In this document: positions 15,422 through 24,887 of the stretch, piece by piece
Numbering within the stretch: position 1 is the first letter of the stretch
How the letters are laid out: each line of letters begins with the position of its first letter
Source: Pseudomonas grandcourensis
GTDB taxonomy: Bacteria > Pseudomonadota > Gammaproteobacteria > Pseudomonadales > Pseudomonadaceae
DNA length: 64,000 bases
Assembly (NCBI RefSeq): GCF_039909015.1
Contig: NZ_CP150919.1
Location: 1 to 64,000, forward strand
Direction of reading: 5' to 3'
Notes under the pieces: model-generated
Databases searched by the model: none
The model's input: the letters and a program-made list of their open reading frames with translations, nothing else
Told to the model about the DNA's origin: nothing
Translations under genes and position numbers: made by a program

Positions 15422-18258
15422 ACCTCAAGCCTTGGCGCGTGATCGCCGAACCCCATGAAGACGTGCGTAGTGGCACCTTTATTCAAGCTGAGTTTGCCGC
15501 TGATATCACCCGAGTGCATACTGGCTCGGCGACCTCTGAATATCAGAACCCAACGCTGTTCTTCGAGCGCACCTTTATCACTGAAGGCATGAAGCTGTTG
15601 CTGGACTCAGTGATCAAGCGTCTTTCTGGCAAGGGCGGCGATCCAGTAATCCAGTTGCAAACCGCTTTCGGCGGGGGTAAGACTCATACCATGCTGGCGG
15701 TCTATCACTTGGCCAGTGGCAAGGTGCCCACCAGTGAGATGCAGGGTATTGGCGATATTCTTAATCGCGCAGGGGTCACCGAGCTGGCTCCTGCACGTAT
15801 TGCCGTGCTTGATGGCATCCAGGCTTCGCCGAACCAACCGGTTAAGCGTGGCTCGATCAGTGTTCACACGTTGTGGGGCAATTTGGCCTGGCAGCTGGGT
15901 GGTGAAGAGGGTTATGCACTGGTGGCCGAGGCTGACCTTTCGGGCACTTCGCCGGGCAAAACGGTGCTGGAGAACTTGCTGGCGCGTTTTGCACCTTGTG
16001 TGATCCTGGTCGACGAATTGGTGGCCTACGTTCGTCAGTTCGAGGAAGGAAAAACCCTCACAGGGGGTAGTTTCGACACCAACTTGAGCTTTATCCAAGC
16101 GTTGACTGAGGCGCTGAAGGCCGTGCCAACAGCTGTGATGTTGGCGTCGCTACCTGAGTCGGAAAAGGAAGCGGGTAGTCAGCGCGGCGTGCGAGCTTTG
16201 GAAGCGTTATCGCACTACTTTGGCCGCGTGCAGGCATTGTGGAAACCTGTGGGCACCGAGGAGGCGTTTGAGATCGTTAGACGCCGGTTGTTCAGTAATA
16301 TCAGCGACAAACTAGCGGCTGAGGCCGTGTGCCGCAGCTTTGCTGATTATTACATCGCCAATGGCAATGATTTCCCGGCGGAAACTCAGAAAAATAGCTA
16401 TTACGAGCGGTTGTTGCATGCTTATCCAATCCACCCCGAGGTCTTCGACCGTCTATATGAGGACTGGTCATCACTGGAAAATTTCCAGCGAACCCGTGGC
16501 GTGCTGAAGTTAATGGCCAAGATCATCTTCAGCCTGTGGAAGGACGGCAACAACGATCCATTGATCATGCCTGGTAGTTTGCCATTAGCCGATTCAGACT
16601 CACGCAATGAGGTCACCTACTACCTGCCTGCCGGCTGGGATCCAGTGGTTGAGCGCGACATCGATGGCCCTCGTGCAGAAACCACTGCGATTGAAAACCA
16701 CAATGCTCGTCTTGGCAGCGTGCAAGCTTGCCGCCGCGCTGCGCGCACTATATTCCTGGGTAGCGCTCCGACCACTGCTAATCAGACAGTGCGTGGTATT
16801 GAGCTGGAGCGGATTCTGCTTGGCGCGGCGCAGCCCGGTCAGCCTGTGGGTCTGTTCAAGGATGCTTTGCGCAGCCTAGCGGACAAACTTCACTATCTGA
16901 ATAGCGCCAATAACCGTTACTGGTTCGATACTCGGCCTAATCTGCGCCGTGAAATGGAAGAGCGTAAAAAGCGCTACAAGGATAAAGAGAATGTCTTTCC
17001 CGCTATCCGTAAGCGTGTGCAGGAAAGCTTTGCCAGCGGTGTGTTTGGTGGCATTCATGTCTTCACCGACAGCGTGGATGTGCCAGATGACTTTCAACTG
17101 CGGTTAGTGGTGCTGGCTCCTGATTACGGTTACAGCAAGAGCGGGCCTAGCCTGGCCATTGGCAAGGCTGCTGAAATTCTAAAGAGTCGTGGCGAGCAGC
17201 CACGTCAGAAACAGAATCGATTGGTGTTTCTTGCCGCCGATAGCGACAGTGTTAGTCGTTTGAAAGATCAGGTGCGCTCGCTGCTAGCGTGGGAGTCCAT
17301 CGTCAACGATTACAAAGAAAATCGCATCACCCTAGATAACCTGATGGCGAAGAATGCCTCCGCCAGTTTTGATCAGGCTAGCGATGGTCTGAAGCGGATG
17401 ATCCGAGAGACCTACAAATGGTTGTTGGCGCCAATGCAGACTGTCTTGCCTGGAAAGGGGTTGTCGGATGTGCAGTGGGAACACTTTCCGGTTAATGCTG
17501 GGGCTGCCAACCTTTCCACGGAAATAGAGCGACTACTTAAGGAAAACGAGCTGCTAATTACCGAATGGGCGCCATACCATCTCGCGCACATGCTGAAGAG
17601 CTGGTTTTGGAAGGAAGATGCCAAGGAAGTCGGGGCATTGGATGTCTTTCAGAAGACTTGCTGTTATCTGTATTTACCGCGTCTACGCGATGACACAGTG
17701 TTTGTCCGCACCCTTAGTACAGGCGTAGAAAGTCGCGATTTCTTTGCCATTGCTCAGGGTAAGGATGGTGAGCGTTATCTGGGTTTTGTTTTCGGCAAGA
17801 CATCCTCGGTGTTTCTGGATGCCACGCATCTTCTGATTGAGCCCACAACTGCCAGCGCCTACGCCGATGCGTTGCGAGCGAAGGAAGACGCAGAACGGGC
17901 TAAACGTGAACAAGTTGTGGATGCGACACCTGACACCTCAAGATCAAGTGGGGATAGCGGAGTCACAGGGGGAACTCAAGGTTCGGGTGGAGGTCAGGTA
18001 GATCCGGTAGCTGAGATTAAGAAAGCTTTGGTGACTCAGTTTTATGCCTCGGCTGACCTCGATCCTGTGAAGGCAAAAATGGATTTTGCTTTGCTTGTGG
18101 ATGAGGTCATTCAGCAGTTCACTGCCAGGCTGGGAGTCGATGTGAAGATATCAATTGAGATTCAGGCCACCAGCAAGACGGGCTTCGATGATGGACTACA
18201 ACGCGCCATCAAAGAGAATTGCAACGTGCTGAAGTTCAAGTCGGCGGAGTTTGAATAG
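15418..18258 (+). CDS. DUF499 AAA+ ATPase
   Basis: The 946-residue protein opens [19 protein letters not shown], then [15 protein letters not shown] (Walker A, K88-T89) and [14 protein letters not shown] (Walker B near residue 200). These are the hallmarks of the DUF499/COG1483 ATPases found with DUF1156 methylases. The C-terminal third has a low-complexity linker ([20 protein letters not shown]) before a final domain. Its start overlaps the DUF262 stop. It ends the operon and is followed by a strong terminator. Related ATPases are components of DISARM-related and other defence arrays; the exact role is not established here. Confidence 0.86.
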   Translation: MNLKPWRVIAEPHEDVRSGTFIQAEFAADITRVHTGSATSEYQNPTLFFERTFITEGMKLLLDSVIKRLSGKGGDPVIQLQTAFGGGKTHTMLAVYHLASGKVPTSEMQGIGDILNRAGVTELAPARIAVLDGIQASPNQPVKRGSISVHTLWGNLAWQLGGEEGYALVAEADLSGTSPGKTVLENLLARFAPCVILVDELVAYVRQFEEGKTLTGGSFDTNLSFIQALTEALKAVPTAVMLASLPESEKEAGSQRGVRALEALSHYFGRVQALWKPVGTEEAFEIVRRRLFSNISDKLAAEAVCRSFADYYIANGNDFPAETQKNSYYERLLHAYPIHPEVFDRLYEDWSSLENFQRTRGVLKLMAKIIFSLWKDGNNDPLIMPGSLPLADSDSRNEVTYYLPAGWDPVVERDIDGPRAETTAIENHNARLGSVQACRRAARTIFLGSAPTTANQTVRGIELERILLGAAQPGQPVGLFKDALRSLADKLHYLNSANNRYWFDTRPNLRREMEERKKRYKDKENVFPAIRKRVQESFASGVFGGIHVFTDSVDVPDDFQLRLVVLAPDYGYSKSGPSLAIGKAAEILKSRGEQPRQKQNRLVFLAADSDSVSRLKDQVRSLLAWESIVNDYKENRITLDNLMAKNASASFDQASDGLKRMIRETYKWLLAPMQTVLPGKGLSDVQWEHFPVNAGAANLSTEIERLLKENELLITEWAPYHLAHMLKSWFWKEDAKEVGALDVFQKTCCYLYLPRLRDDTVFVRTLSTGVESRDFFAIAQGKDGERYLGFVFGKTSSVFLDATHLLIEPTTASAYADALRAKEDAERAKREQVVDATPDTSRSSGDSGVTGGTQGSGGGQVDPVAEIKKALVTQFYASADLDPVKAKMDFALLVDEVIQQFTARLGVDVKISIEIQATSKTGFDDGLQRAIKENCNVLKFKSAEFE

Positions 18259-18281
18259 CTAATTGAATAGCTTTCCCTTAG

Positions 18282-18314
18282 AAGCCCCGCGAGCATAAAG
18301 CAGCGGGGCTTTTT
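18282..18314 (+). terminator. Terminator after the DUF499 gene
   Basis: A perfect 9-bp stem AAGCCCCGC/GCGGGGCTT encloses a 15-base loop and is followed by TTTT. It closes the 6.76-18.26 kb operon and separates it from the convergent small gene downstream. Confidence 0.88.
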
Positions 18315-18337
18315 ATGTCTGGCGTAGATGGTCGGGG

Positions 18338-18640
18338 CTACAGCCAGTGAGCAGGCACTTCGATAGAATAATTTTTCGCTACTGTTTGCAGTGTGGCGAG
18401 GATCTCAGCATGCCGAGTTTGATCCGCAGCTTCCCAGCTCGAACGGCGATCAAGCAATGGTTTGAGCAGATTCAGGTTATACATGCCCAGTCTGTAAAAA
18501 TTGCCCCAGCTGGGGATGCCGAATAAATTGTAAATAACTACATTGGAGTCGCGCTCGCTCGCTAGCCGGCATTCTCCTGTGAGCTTTTGTTTAGCTTCTT
18601 CAGCTTCATCGCGGTCTTCGTAAGTGTTGAGGAGCTTCAT
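18338..18640 (-). CDS. Unknown 100-residue protein
   Basis: I do not recognise this protein. The likely start is the ATG at 18640 (MKLLNTYEDRDEAEEAKQKL); longer versions to 18700 add an unlikely basic leader. The first half is charged; the second half (NLFGIPSWGNFYRLGMYNLN) is aromatic-rich, and there is no signal or membrane segment. It converges on the DUF499 terminator and may be independent of that operon. Confidence 0.5.
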   Translation of the reverse strand: MKLLNTYEDRDEAEEAKQKLTGECRLASERDSNVVIYNLFGIPSWGNFYRLGMYNLNLLKPLLDRRSSWEAADQTRHAEILATLQTVAKNYSIEVPAHWL

Positions 18641-19207
18641 AGGTACTAGCGGTAATGTGAGTGGAGGGCGATTTTGCCTGTGCTTCAAGGCCACTGTCAT
18701 GTGGAGATTTCCACGATTGCCTTGGGGATTATGGGTGCGTTGTCGCCCATGAGCTTTGTCACAGTTGCACGATAGAGAAGAACCATGCCAAGGCTTTTTG
18801 GATGCTAGTGGCTAGACGGGTTCGCCGGACTCATCATACTGAGCGTCATTGTTTTGATGCGTTGCTCGTTACAGAAGCGACCAACAGCAGTCAGGGATCG
18901 CCATACCCAAACAGGCTCACGTCGCGAGCGGATTGGCAGCCATTTGGCGTCGAGCCGCAGTCCCTGATTGCTCCAAACTCCGGCGCCGCCCGGTCTCGAC
19001 CAGCGCGACCAAGGTGTCCTGCTCGATGGTTGTGCGCATACGCCGCCCTCCATTCTCCCGTCATTCCCCCCCTTCTGGTATAGCGCAACCACACAACTTG
19101 GCGACCAGGTTGGCCCTTCAGCTTCACCAGGCTGTGGATAACTGTGCGGGGCGATTCACCATAACGGCCAATTCCGCGCAGCTCGGTCGATGAGCGGGTG
19201 GGCGGGC
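18641..19207. other. Intergenic stretch with no supported gene
   Basis: Open frames here overlap on both strands and show no recognisable domain. One minus-strand frame (19127-18891) is rich in Arg, Gly and Trp and may be remnant coding DNA. A DnaA-box-like TGTGGATAA occurs at 19133-19141 but is isolated. Confidence 0.4.
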
Positions 19208-20155
19208 TTAGGTGTTGTCCTTCTTTTCTTGCGCCTTCCTGAAGGCAAGGGCCATCGTCGTCTTGGCAGGAGGTGGCGGGGGGAGGCGGTTTGGCTGACG
19301 GCTGAGGGCGCTCGGGCGTTTGCTCGACTGCGCCGCGACGGTGGAATGGGCGCCGCTCGTTTGGGCTTTCTTCGCCTGAATCCGCTGATTTAGGTCACTT
19401 CGCGCATCCGCTAGCAGCAGGAAGGCGGTGAGGGTGATCGGCACACCATGGGGCAGAAGGATCGACAGCTGCTGGCTGGTGTCGGGGTTGGCTTTAACCT
19501 GGGCCAGGCTTTTCTCAGAAAATGCCTGAGTGTGCAGATGGTGTTCGACTAGCCGCTGGATGTAGAGGCAAAGGGGCTGGTGATCCAAGATGCCCGTGAT
19601 CTTGAGAAAATCTTTGTCAATGCCGGTGATCGTCTCGATGGCGAACGGCTGCCAGCCTGAACGTTGCCAAGCATAGCTGGCAGCTTCGGTGCTGGCGCTC
19701 GGGGCAGAAGCGAGTTGTTCGGGGCGGCTGGCGTTGTCTGTACGCGGGTGGAAGTCTTTGTCGATGCCAATGCTCGACTCGATAGCGGCCGGCTGCCAGC
19801 CGGAAGGTTGCCGAGCATAGCTGGCCGCTTCGGTGGGGACGCTCGGGGCAGAAGCGAGTCTTCCGGGGCGGCTGGTGTTGTCTGTACACGGGTGCTTGGG
19901 CCAAGGCGGGCCGAGCTCGTCGAAGAAGACCCGGCCACCACTGGGCGATTGGTAAAAGAATACCGCCGCGCCGCACACGGGGCAGCTGGCATTGGGATTG
20001 ACGTAGCTGTCGTATGTGCTCGTCAGCGCACGTGGCCACCAGCCTTGCGCAGCGGGCACGAAATCGGAAAAGGTCGAATGCCCCGAATGCCCCGAGTGTC
20101 CTTCCCCGCCCCAGCCGCAGGTACAGTTTTTTGAATGATTCCATGCGTTGCACAT
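19208..20155 (-). CDS. Zinc-ribbon protein with 48-residue tandem repeat
   Basis: The 315-residue protein starts MCNAWNHSKNCTCGWGGEGH (ATG 20155, GAGG upstream; a GTG six bases earlier is possible). It carries two cysteine clusters, CNAWNHSKNCTCGWG and CPVCGAAVFFY, likely metal-binding. Residues of about 90-185 are two copies of a 48-residue unit with the core RLASAPSVPTEAASYARQPS and closing in GIDKDF. The C-terminus is basic and proline-rich. I cannot name the family. It is divergent from the 47-residue peptide gene and may belong to one functional cluster with it. Confidence 0.6.
   Translation of the reverse strand: MCNAWNHSKNCTCGWGGEGHSGHSGHSTFSDFVPAAQGWWPRALTSTYDSYVNPNASCPVCGAAVFFYQSPSGGRVFFDELGPPWPKHPCTDNTSRPGRLASAPSVPTEAASYARQPSGWQPAAIESSIGIDKDFHPRTDNASRPEQLASAPSASTEAASYAWQRSGWQPFAIETITGIDKDFLKITGILDHQPLCLYIQRLVEHHLHTQAFSEKSLAQVKANPDTSQQLSILLPHGVPITLTAFLLLADARSDLNQRIQAKKAQTSGAHSTVAAQSSKRPSALSRQPNRLPPPPPAKTTMALAFRKAQEKKDNT
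19617..19904. repeat. 144-bp in-frame tandem duplication
   Basis: Two copies offset by exactly 144 bp (48 codons), for example GGCTGCCAGCC at 19647 and 19791. The copies differ at many bases but keep the reading frame, so the duplication is not recent and the repeat appears to be tolerated or selected. Confidence 0.85.
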
Positions 20156-20456
20156 AAACACCTCGTTGTGGCCGTGGTGGCTAAACGCCTTTATCTTTCA
20201 GTACGTCTCAGCGTAGCAGCCCGTTGCGCGTTATTTGGTGCTCAGATCCGATAAGTGACGGGGGTTGAGTTGACGACAACTCAGGAAAGTCTGGAACGCT
20301 GTGGTTCACCTGATCTCGCTCCGTGAGCACCAGGCCAATAGCTCGAAGGCTTACCCTCCTCTACTGCATGTTTTGAAACTTTGGTACAAAAAAATGCTTT
20401 TCTGCACGGAGTGCATTTTTAGGCTGGTGTCTCCAACCACCCAAAGGAGCTTCACC
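20156..20456. promoter_or_regulatory. Divergent intergenic region
   Basis: About 300 bp separate the zinc-ribbon gene (leftward) from the 47-residue peptide gene (rightward). It presumably holds promoters for both. I see no clear operator palindrome or RNA gene. Confidence 0.35.
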
Positions 20457-20600
20457 ATGAGCCAGCAAGACCTTCACACCAACCAGTCAAACCCGAACAA
20501 CCCAGCCCACCAGGCTGCCCTAAACAATCGCGCCAACCAGCTGAACCCGAACAACCCGGCGTATCACAGCAGTCGCCAGGGTGGGAAAAAAGGCAAGTAA
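20457..20600 (+). CDS. Small 47-residue Asn/Pro-repeat peptide
   Basis: The ATG at 20457 follows AAAGGAG by eight bases, a strong ribosome site. The peptide carries two copies of a NQxNPNNPA unit (NQSNPNNPAHQAALNNRA and NQLNPNNPAYHSSR) and a basic GGKKGK tail. Similar short Asn-rich proteins occur in Pseudomonas, but I know of no function. It lies 50 bp before the next gene and is likely co-transcribed with it. Confidence 0.65.
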   Translation: MSQQDLHTNQSNPNNPAHQAALNNRANQLNPNNPAYHSSRQGGKKGK

Positions 20601-20650
20601 CCCGCGTGTCGTGGCCGGGGATCGGATCCCCGGCCTTCAAGGAGAGAGTG

Positions 20651-22627
20651 ATGGCGAGAACAGCTGAATCGAATGGCGTGAAAGAGACCCTGCTACGCCT
20701 GTTTGGGCATGACGATGATCGCAGCTTGCTTGCCAAGCTCGCTCGCATGGAACCGCTCAAGAAGCATCGGATCGACCCGGATAAGAACTCGAATGTGTTC
20801 AAGCGCTCGCTGGCGTGTGACAACCTGATCAAGAACCTGCTGGCGCTGGATGCGGTGTTCAATAGTCAGGATCTGGTCTGTGAGCTGGCCGAGGGCAAGG
20901 TGTCGCCAGAGGAGCTTCACCGAGAGATCGAACGCGCCAGAACGCGTCTGGAGCAGAAGCTGCGCGCCTATAGTTATTGGGCCGAGCGACTGAACTCGCT
21001 GGAGGTGGTGCTCAGGGAGCAGCCGTCGCTGGATAGCTTTGCTCTGGAAGACCGGCTGTCGGTGGATGGTCAAGGGAGTGCTGAGGGCACGCCCTACGCG
21101 CTGCGGGCGGTGCAACTGTTGGAAAAGATTGAGGAGCAAGGTCGTCGCTCGTTGCTTAGCCCGGATCAGCTCAACGAGAAGGCTTGGGCGCTCTTTCGAT
21201 TGGGGCTGTCCGATCAGGCGGTGGCGGCGGCTCAGCAAGTCGTCGAGGCGGATGCCGAGCACTCTGAAGCCTGGATGCTACTGGCGATTCACAGCATCAA
21301 CGAGAAACGTTCCGCCGATCAGGAGGTAGCGCGTTATGAGTTCCAGCGGGAGGAAGCCGACCCTGCATCTTCCCATGAGCGCTGGGCTGACGAGATGCGG
21401 GACATGGCGGACGAGCGGCGTAGCAAGGCCCTGAATGACCATCGCTCCGTGGTGTTTCCGGCCTTGCTCTACTGGCCACGAGACCAAGAAAGCCCGCATC
21501 GACGTTATCGGTATGGCGAAAATTACGAGCAAATCCGTAACTGGTGCATTGACTGGCTATTTGCCCTCACTCAACCCGATACCCGGTGCCTGTCGACCGG
21601 TGAGGACTGGCGGCGCGCCAGTGAAGCACAAAGACTGGTTCCATCAATTTCCTGGAAGGAAAACCCACAGAAGCATTACGACCGATGGGGGGGAGAGGCT
21701 GGCAGCGCCCGTCTCCTTTCAGACGTGGAAATCCAGGTGGCCGCGCGGATCTGCACGGAATGGGATGAACTCTCGGCGAGGTATCCGTACACCCCTCCGG
21801 ACTTTTACTTCTTCCAGAAAGGTTGGTGGAAGTCGAATAATCATTTCACCAAGCTCAAGTTGCTGCATGTCCGCTTTGTGCTCGGGTTGCCAGGCTACGA
21901 GCTGGCGCGACAGAGTTTTCTTAAGGATTTGCGCGCAGTAGCGAGGTGGGATGTGTTGTCGACGATCCTGCACCAGCCAGCGCTCCTTCATGCGCTGGCC
22001 TTGCACTGTGCCGCCTCGGGGCTGGATGAGTTGAGGTGTTGTTTCGGGGACATGGTGGATACGGTGGCCAAGGAGCAGCAGGAAAAGTTTTCGTTGCTGA
22101 AAGCCAACCTGCTGCGCCGGGCTTATCACCAAGCCTTTGCTCGGGCTGAGTTTTCTCAGTGTCTGAACGTGGCGAGGGAAGCCCAGCTCTTCCTGGAACA
22201 GGGGCCAGGTTTTGAGCCGCGAGAATTGGGCATGGATGAAAGCCAGAGCAATACCCTCGGCTTGAAACACTGGAAATACCTGGAGCTGCGGGCCGCCATC
22301 GAGGTCGCGGCCGAATCGGTGGCGGCCCAGCAGGCCCTGCTGTCGGTGGCGCAACCGGTGCGCTATTTTGCCGACGAGGCGGCCTACCTGATTCAGGAAG
22401 TCGTGGATTTTGAATTTGGCGAGGAGTGCTATGTTGCGCCTTACGGCGAGTCGATTCTCACCAGCGGCCAGTGGTTGCAGTCGGTGGAAGCGCTACTCCG
22501 CGCAGGCGTCTATACCGACCCGGAGACGGAGTCTCGCGCACGGGAGCTGATGACGCAGTTGGCCCCGCTGGTGGAGGAGAACAGCGACGTGTGGAGTGTT
22601 CAGGACGAACTGGACGCTGGGGGCTGA
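20651..22627 (+). CDS. Large helical (TPR-like) protein of unknown function
   Basis: The 658-residue protein begins at ATG 20651 (MARTAESNGVKETLLRLFGH) after GGAGAGAG. An N-terminal coiled-coil-like part (about 80-130, HREIERARTRLEQKLRAYS) is followed by a TPR-like stretch (LNEKAWALFRLGLSDQAVAA, EADAEHSEAWMLLAIHSINE near residue 190). The middle is rich in Trp and Tyr (YPYTPPDFYFFQKGWWKSNN). No catalytic motif is visible. It could be a scaffold or sensor subunit acting with the small peptide upstream. The function is unknown. Confidence 0.65.
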   Translation: MARTAESNGVKETLLRLFGHDDDRSLLAKLARMEPLKKHRIDPDKNSNVFKRSLACDNLIKNLLALDAVFNSQDLVCELAEGKVSPEELHREIERARTRLEQKLRAYSYWAERLNSLEVVLREQPSLDSFALEDRLSVDGQGSAEGTPYALRAVQLLEKIEEQGRRSLLSPDQLNEKAWALFRLGLSDQAVAAAQQVVEADAEHSEAWMLLAIHSINEKRSADQEVARYEFQREEADPASSHERWADEMRDMADERRSKALNDHRSVVFPALLYWPRDQESPHRRYRYGENYEQIRNWCIDWLFALTQPDTRCLSTGEDWRRASEAQRLVPSISWKENPQKHYDRWGGEAGSARLLSDVEIQVAARICTEWDELSARYPYTPPDFYFFQKGWWKSNNHFTKLKLLHVRFVLGLPGYELARQSFLKDLRAVARWDVLSTILHQPALLHALALHCAASGLDELRCCFGDMVDTVAKEQQEKFSLLKANLLRRAYHQAFARAEFSQCLNVAREAQLFLEQGPGFEPRELGMDESQSNTLGLKHWKYLELRAAIEVAAESVAAQQALLSVAQPVRYFADEAAYLIQEVVDFEFGEECYVAPYGESILTSGQWLQSVEALLRAGVYTDPETESRARELMTQLAPLVEENSDVWSVQDELDAGG

Positions 22628-22804
22628 CCAGACGACGCCAGTGCCACTGACGTGGTGGCGGGCGCAACCCGGCAGGGCCGGCTCTGGTCGCTCAGAGGTA
22701 GGGGTGGTAACGCCCAACCCGGTCACCTCAGGAAGCACTCTGCTTTTCTTGGGCGTTGTAAACCGCCAGGGACATCGCAGTGCTGGAATCAACTGATCAT
22801 CAGC

Positions 22805-23158
22805 ATGGCGCGCCTGGCCGTTGAGCGGCTGCGCGATCAGGAAGCCCGCGCCCTGAAGGATGCCGAACAGCAACAACAGCGCGCGGCGCTGTCGGCGCAA
22901 AAAGCCTTGCAGGAGGCTGAACGCGCTCGGCTACTCCAACTGGAGGACGACGCTGACGCCTGGCGGCGGGCCACGGTGCTACGCGAGTACCTTGATGCGT
23001 TTGAGCAAGCCACTTTGCTACGCGGCGGATTGAATGCCGAGCAACTCATTTACCTACAGTGGGCGAGAGCCAAAGCCGACTGGCTGGATCCGCTGATCAA
23101 CAGGGTGGATGCGCTGCTGGATCTGCAGATGGAACCACTCAGCCCCAATCGCGGGTAG
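22805..23158 (+). CDS. Short coiled-coil tail-like ORF, possibly truncated
   Basis: A 117-residue frame from ATG 22805 (MARLAVERLRDQEARALKDA) is almost entirely charged coiled-coil, then EYLDAFEQATLLRGGLNAEQ. It looks like the C-terminal tail of larger hypothetical proteins. No strong ribosome site precedes it, and the frame is open upstream to 22652. It may be a relic rather than a gene. Confidence 0.4.
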   Translation: MARLAVERLRDQEARALKDAEQQQQRAALSAQKALQEAERARLLQLEDDADAWRRATVLREYLDAFEQATLLRGGLNAEQLIYLQWARAKADWLDPLINRVDALLDLQMEPLSPNRG

Positions 23159-23405
23159 CTGATGGTCAGTGCACATTCGAACGCACTCCGCAGCCGCCAT
23201 AAGATCGTCGGAGGGGTTTTCTGATGTTATTCGCGTGCGTGGAGAGAGCAACGGGCCTCCTTTATGCCAGGAAAATCGAGGCCCATTCGATTTAGCCTAG
23301 AGACGACCTGTGACGTATTTGTGAGGGGGGGGCGACCATTTGTCAGTTGTTGAAAGGACGTGCGAATTTTACAACGAGCCGAATGGCGACGTTGAATAGC
23401 TTGAG

Positions 23406-23744
23406 TTAGCTGACCTGTCCGTACCAGTGCAGAAAGTTTTGAAAGGACGCAGTGTCTTCAAACTTCCAATAGTGAACTTTTCGTCCGATCTGAAGAGTTG
23501 GGCAATTCTTGCCATTCAGGTTGGAGTTGCGAGGTTCATGTGCTTCGTACTGCCGTATGGGGGACGTTGGTGCTCCAGCCAAAGGAACGTCCTGGCTCCA
23601 ACAATAGATGGCTTGCTGAGTGCGATGGAGTGCGAGCTCTCGTCCTAGTCTGGTGGAAAACCCGGCAATGTATTTCGATGGTGGGGCAATGCGGGCGTAT
23701 TCCAGCTCGCAGAGGACTTCAGCTTGTTGGGCAATCGTGGTCAT
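23406..23744 (-). CDS. Unknown 112-residue protein of the UDG-like operon
   Basis: Starts MTTIAQQAEVLCELEYARIA; its ATG overlaps the stop of the upstream gene (ATGA), so the two are translationally coupled. The C-terminus (HYWKFEDTASFQNFLHWYGQ) is aromatic. I do not recognise a domain. Its coupling suggests it works with the UDG-like protein. Confidence 0.6.
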   Translation of the reverse strand: MTTIAQQAEVLCELEYARIAPPSKYIAGFSTRLGRELALHRTQQAIYCWSQDVPLAGAPTSPIRQYEAHEPRNSNLNGKNCPTLQIGRKVHYWKFEDTASFQNFLHWYGQVS

Positions 23745-24529
23745 CTCGCTATCTCCATGGCCTTCAGGTTGTGGATTTTTTCTTTGAGCTGGGCTTTGGC
23801 ATGATTCAGCACACCAGGATTGGTCTTCATGGACAGGGTCTCTCGGGACTTTGTGCCTAAGAAATAGCTGATCCTTTCCGCATTGGCGCCCGAGGGATGT
23901 GGCAACCCGTCCAGCAACTGCGCTGGTTTCAGCAGCCCGTTGTTCTGAAGACGCTTAAATACTTCAGCGACTTTCGGGCCGAGTGGGACATAGATGCATG
24001 TCCTGCCAAGTGCACGAACTTCCTCGGCCAGATGGGTATCAACCTGCTGGCGCAATGAACTGCGGCTGAGCATCGCAGGGCTGCCATTGTAGTTTTTGCC
24101 ATCGACGAAGACCGGGTAACGAAGGGCCGAGGTGTAATGAACCAAATGCTGGTGGGTATCGAACAGGCGAGCACAGCTGTTGATGTCCAGTAACAGGTGG
24201 AGTCCGATGTGATCCAGCATGGCAATCAGATTGTTTCTCATCGGGCCGGAGAAGCTAGCAGTTTCCTTGGCACGACGTTTCGCCTCTTCAAGGCTCGCAC
24301 CGGCATTCAGTTGCTTACGAGCTTCGGACAAAGCGTCCATCGCTTGCTGGTATCCAGGAGTGATTCCGCAGATTGTGACGCGGGCCTCAGTATTGATGTA
24401 ATCAAACGGGGAGTAGAAGGTTTCGAGGTTGCCTTCTGATGCCAACAGAAAATCTTTGGGCAGCGGGTGGCCAGAGAGGTTGAAGGATGGATCAGTTAGC
24501 AGGGGGCTGAATTTTTCAAAGTAGCTCAC
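23741..24529 (-). CDS. Uracil-DNA glycosylase superfamily-like protein
   Basis: The 262-residue protein starts at GTG 24529 (MSYFEKFSPLL) behind AGAGGAATG. Two segments resemble UDG-superfamily motifs: CGITPGYQQA near residue 54 (the G-x-x-PG loop) and GLPHPSGANAERI near residue 210 (the H-P-S loop). It is third in a four-gene operon led by a putative DNA-binding protein. The superfamily call rests on these two motifs only. A DNA base-excision or nucleotide-sensing role in defence is speculative. Confidence 0.6.
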   Translation of the reverse strand: MSYFEKFSPLLTDPSFNLSGHPLPKDFLLASEGNLETFYSPFDYINTEARVTICGITPGYQQAMDALSEARKQLNAGASLEEAKRRAKETASFSGPMRNNLIAMLDHIGLHLLLDINSCARLFDTHQHLVHYTSALRYPVFVDGKNYNGSPAMLSRSSLRQQVDTHLAEEVRALGRTCIYVPLGPKVAEVFKRLQNNGLLKPAQLLDGLPHPSGANAERISYFLGTKSRETLSMKTNPGVLNHAKAQLKEKIHNLKAMEIAR

Positions 24530-24532
24530 GGT

Positions 24533-24877
24533 TCATTCCTCTGTTCTGTGGTGAATGCGGCGGGCTGCGGGATTGAGGGGTGTGCCACGCCGGATCCGTC
24601 TGTGCGGTTTCTTTGGCTTCAACCGTTCATCGCGATAGCCCAAGGTGATGACGTTGTCGTCGGCCACGACTGCAAAGATGCCACGGCTACGTTGCGCCAG
24701 CGTTTGGTGATCGGGGCCGACTTCATGAATCAATTGCTCAAAGCCCGCACGGTCAAAGAAATAGACGTTTACACCTTTGTTGCGGCCGACCTTTCCATAG
24801 GTCAGCAACCAGTCCAGTTGGTCTTGGTTGATGCCCCTTTGCTGGCTTCGCTGTGCTGCATGCTTGGTCAAATGCAT
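24533..24877 (-). CDS. DUF4258-like small protein
   Basis: The 114-residue protein starts at ATG 24877 (MHLTKHAAQRSQQRGI) with TGAGGTG upstream. The opening H-A-x-x-R-x-x-x-R-G-I pattern and the later FAVVADDNVITLGYR are typical of DUF4258 proteins, some of which are toxin-like. The C-terminus is strongly basic (KPKKPHRRIRRG). It is second in the operon, ten bases after the HTH protein and three bases before the UDG-like gene. Confidence 0.6.
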   Translation of the reverse strand: MHLTKHAAQRSQQRGINQDQLDWLLTYGKVGRNKGVNVYFFDRAGFEQLIHEVGPDHQTLAQRSRGIFAVVADDNVITLGYRDERLKPKKPHRRIRRGTPLNPAARRIHHRTEE

Positions 24878-24887
24878 GACGAACACC

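Noticed and set aside
18661..19127. Several overlapping frames on both strands
   Set aside because: Arg/Gly-rich, mutually overlapping and without domain content; treated as intergenic or relic DNA.
19133..19141. DnaA box TGTGGATAA (also at 1242 and 57631)
   Set aside because: Isolated single matches scattered over 57 kb, two of them within coding sequence; no cluster or AT-rich unwinding region, so not an origin.
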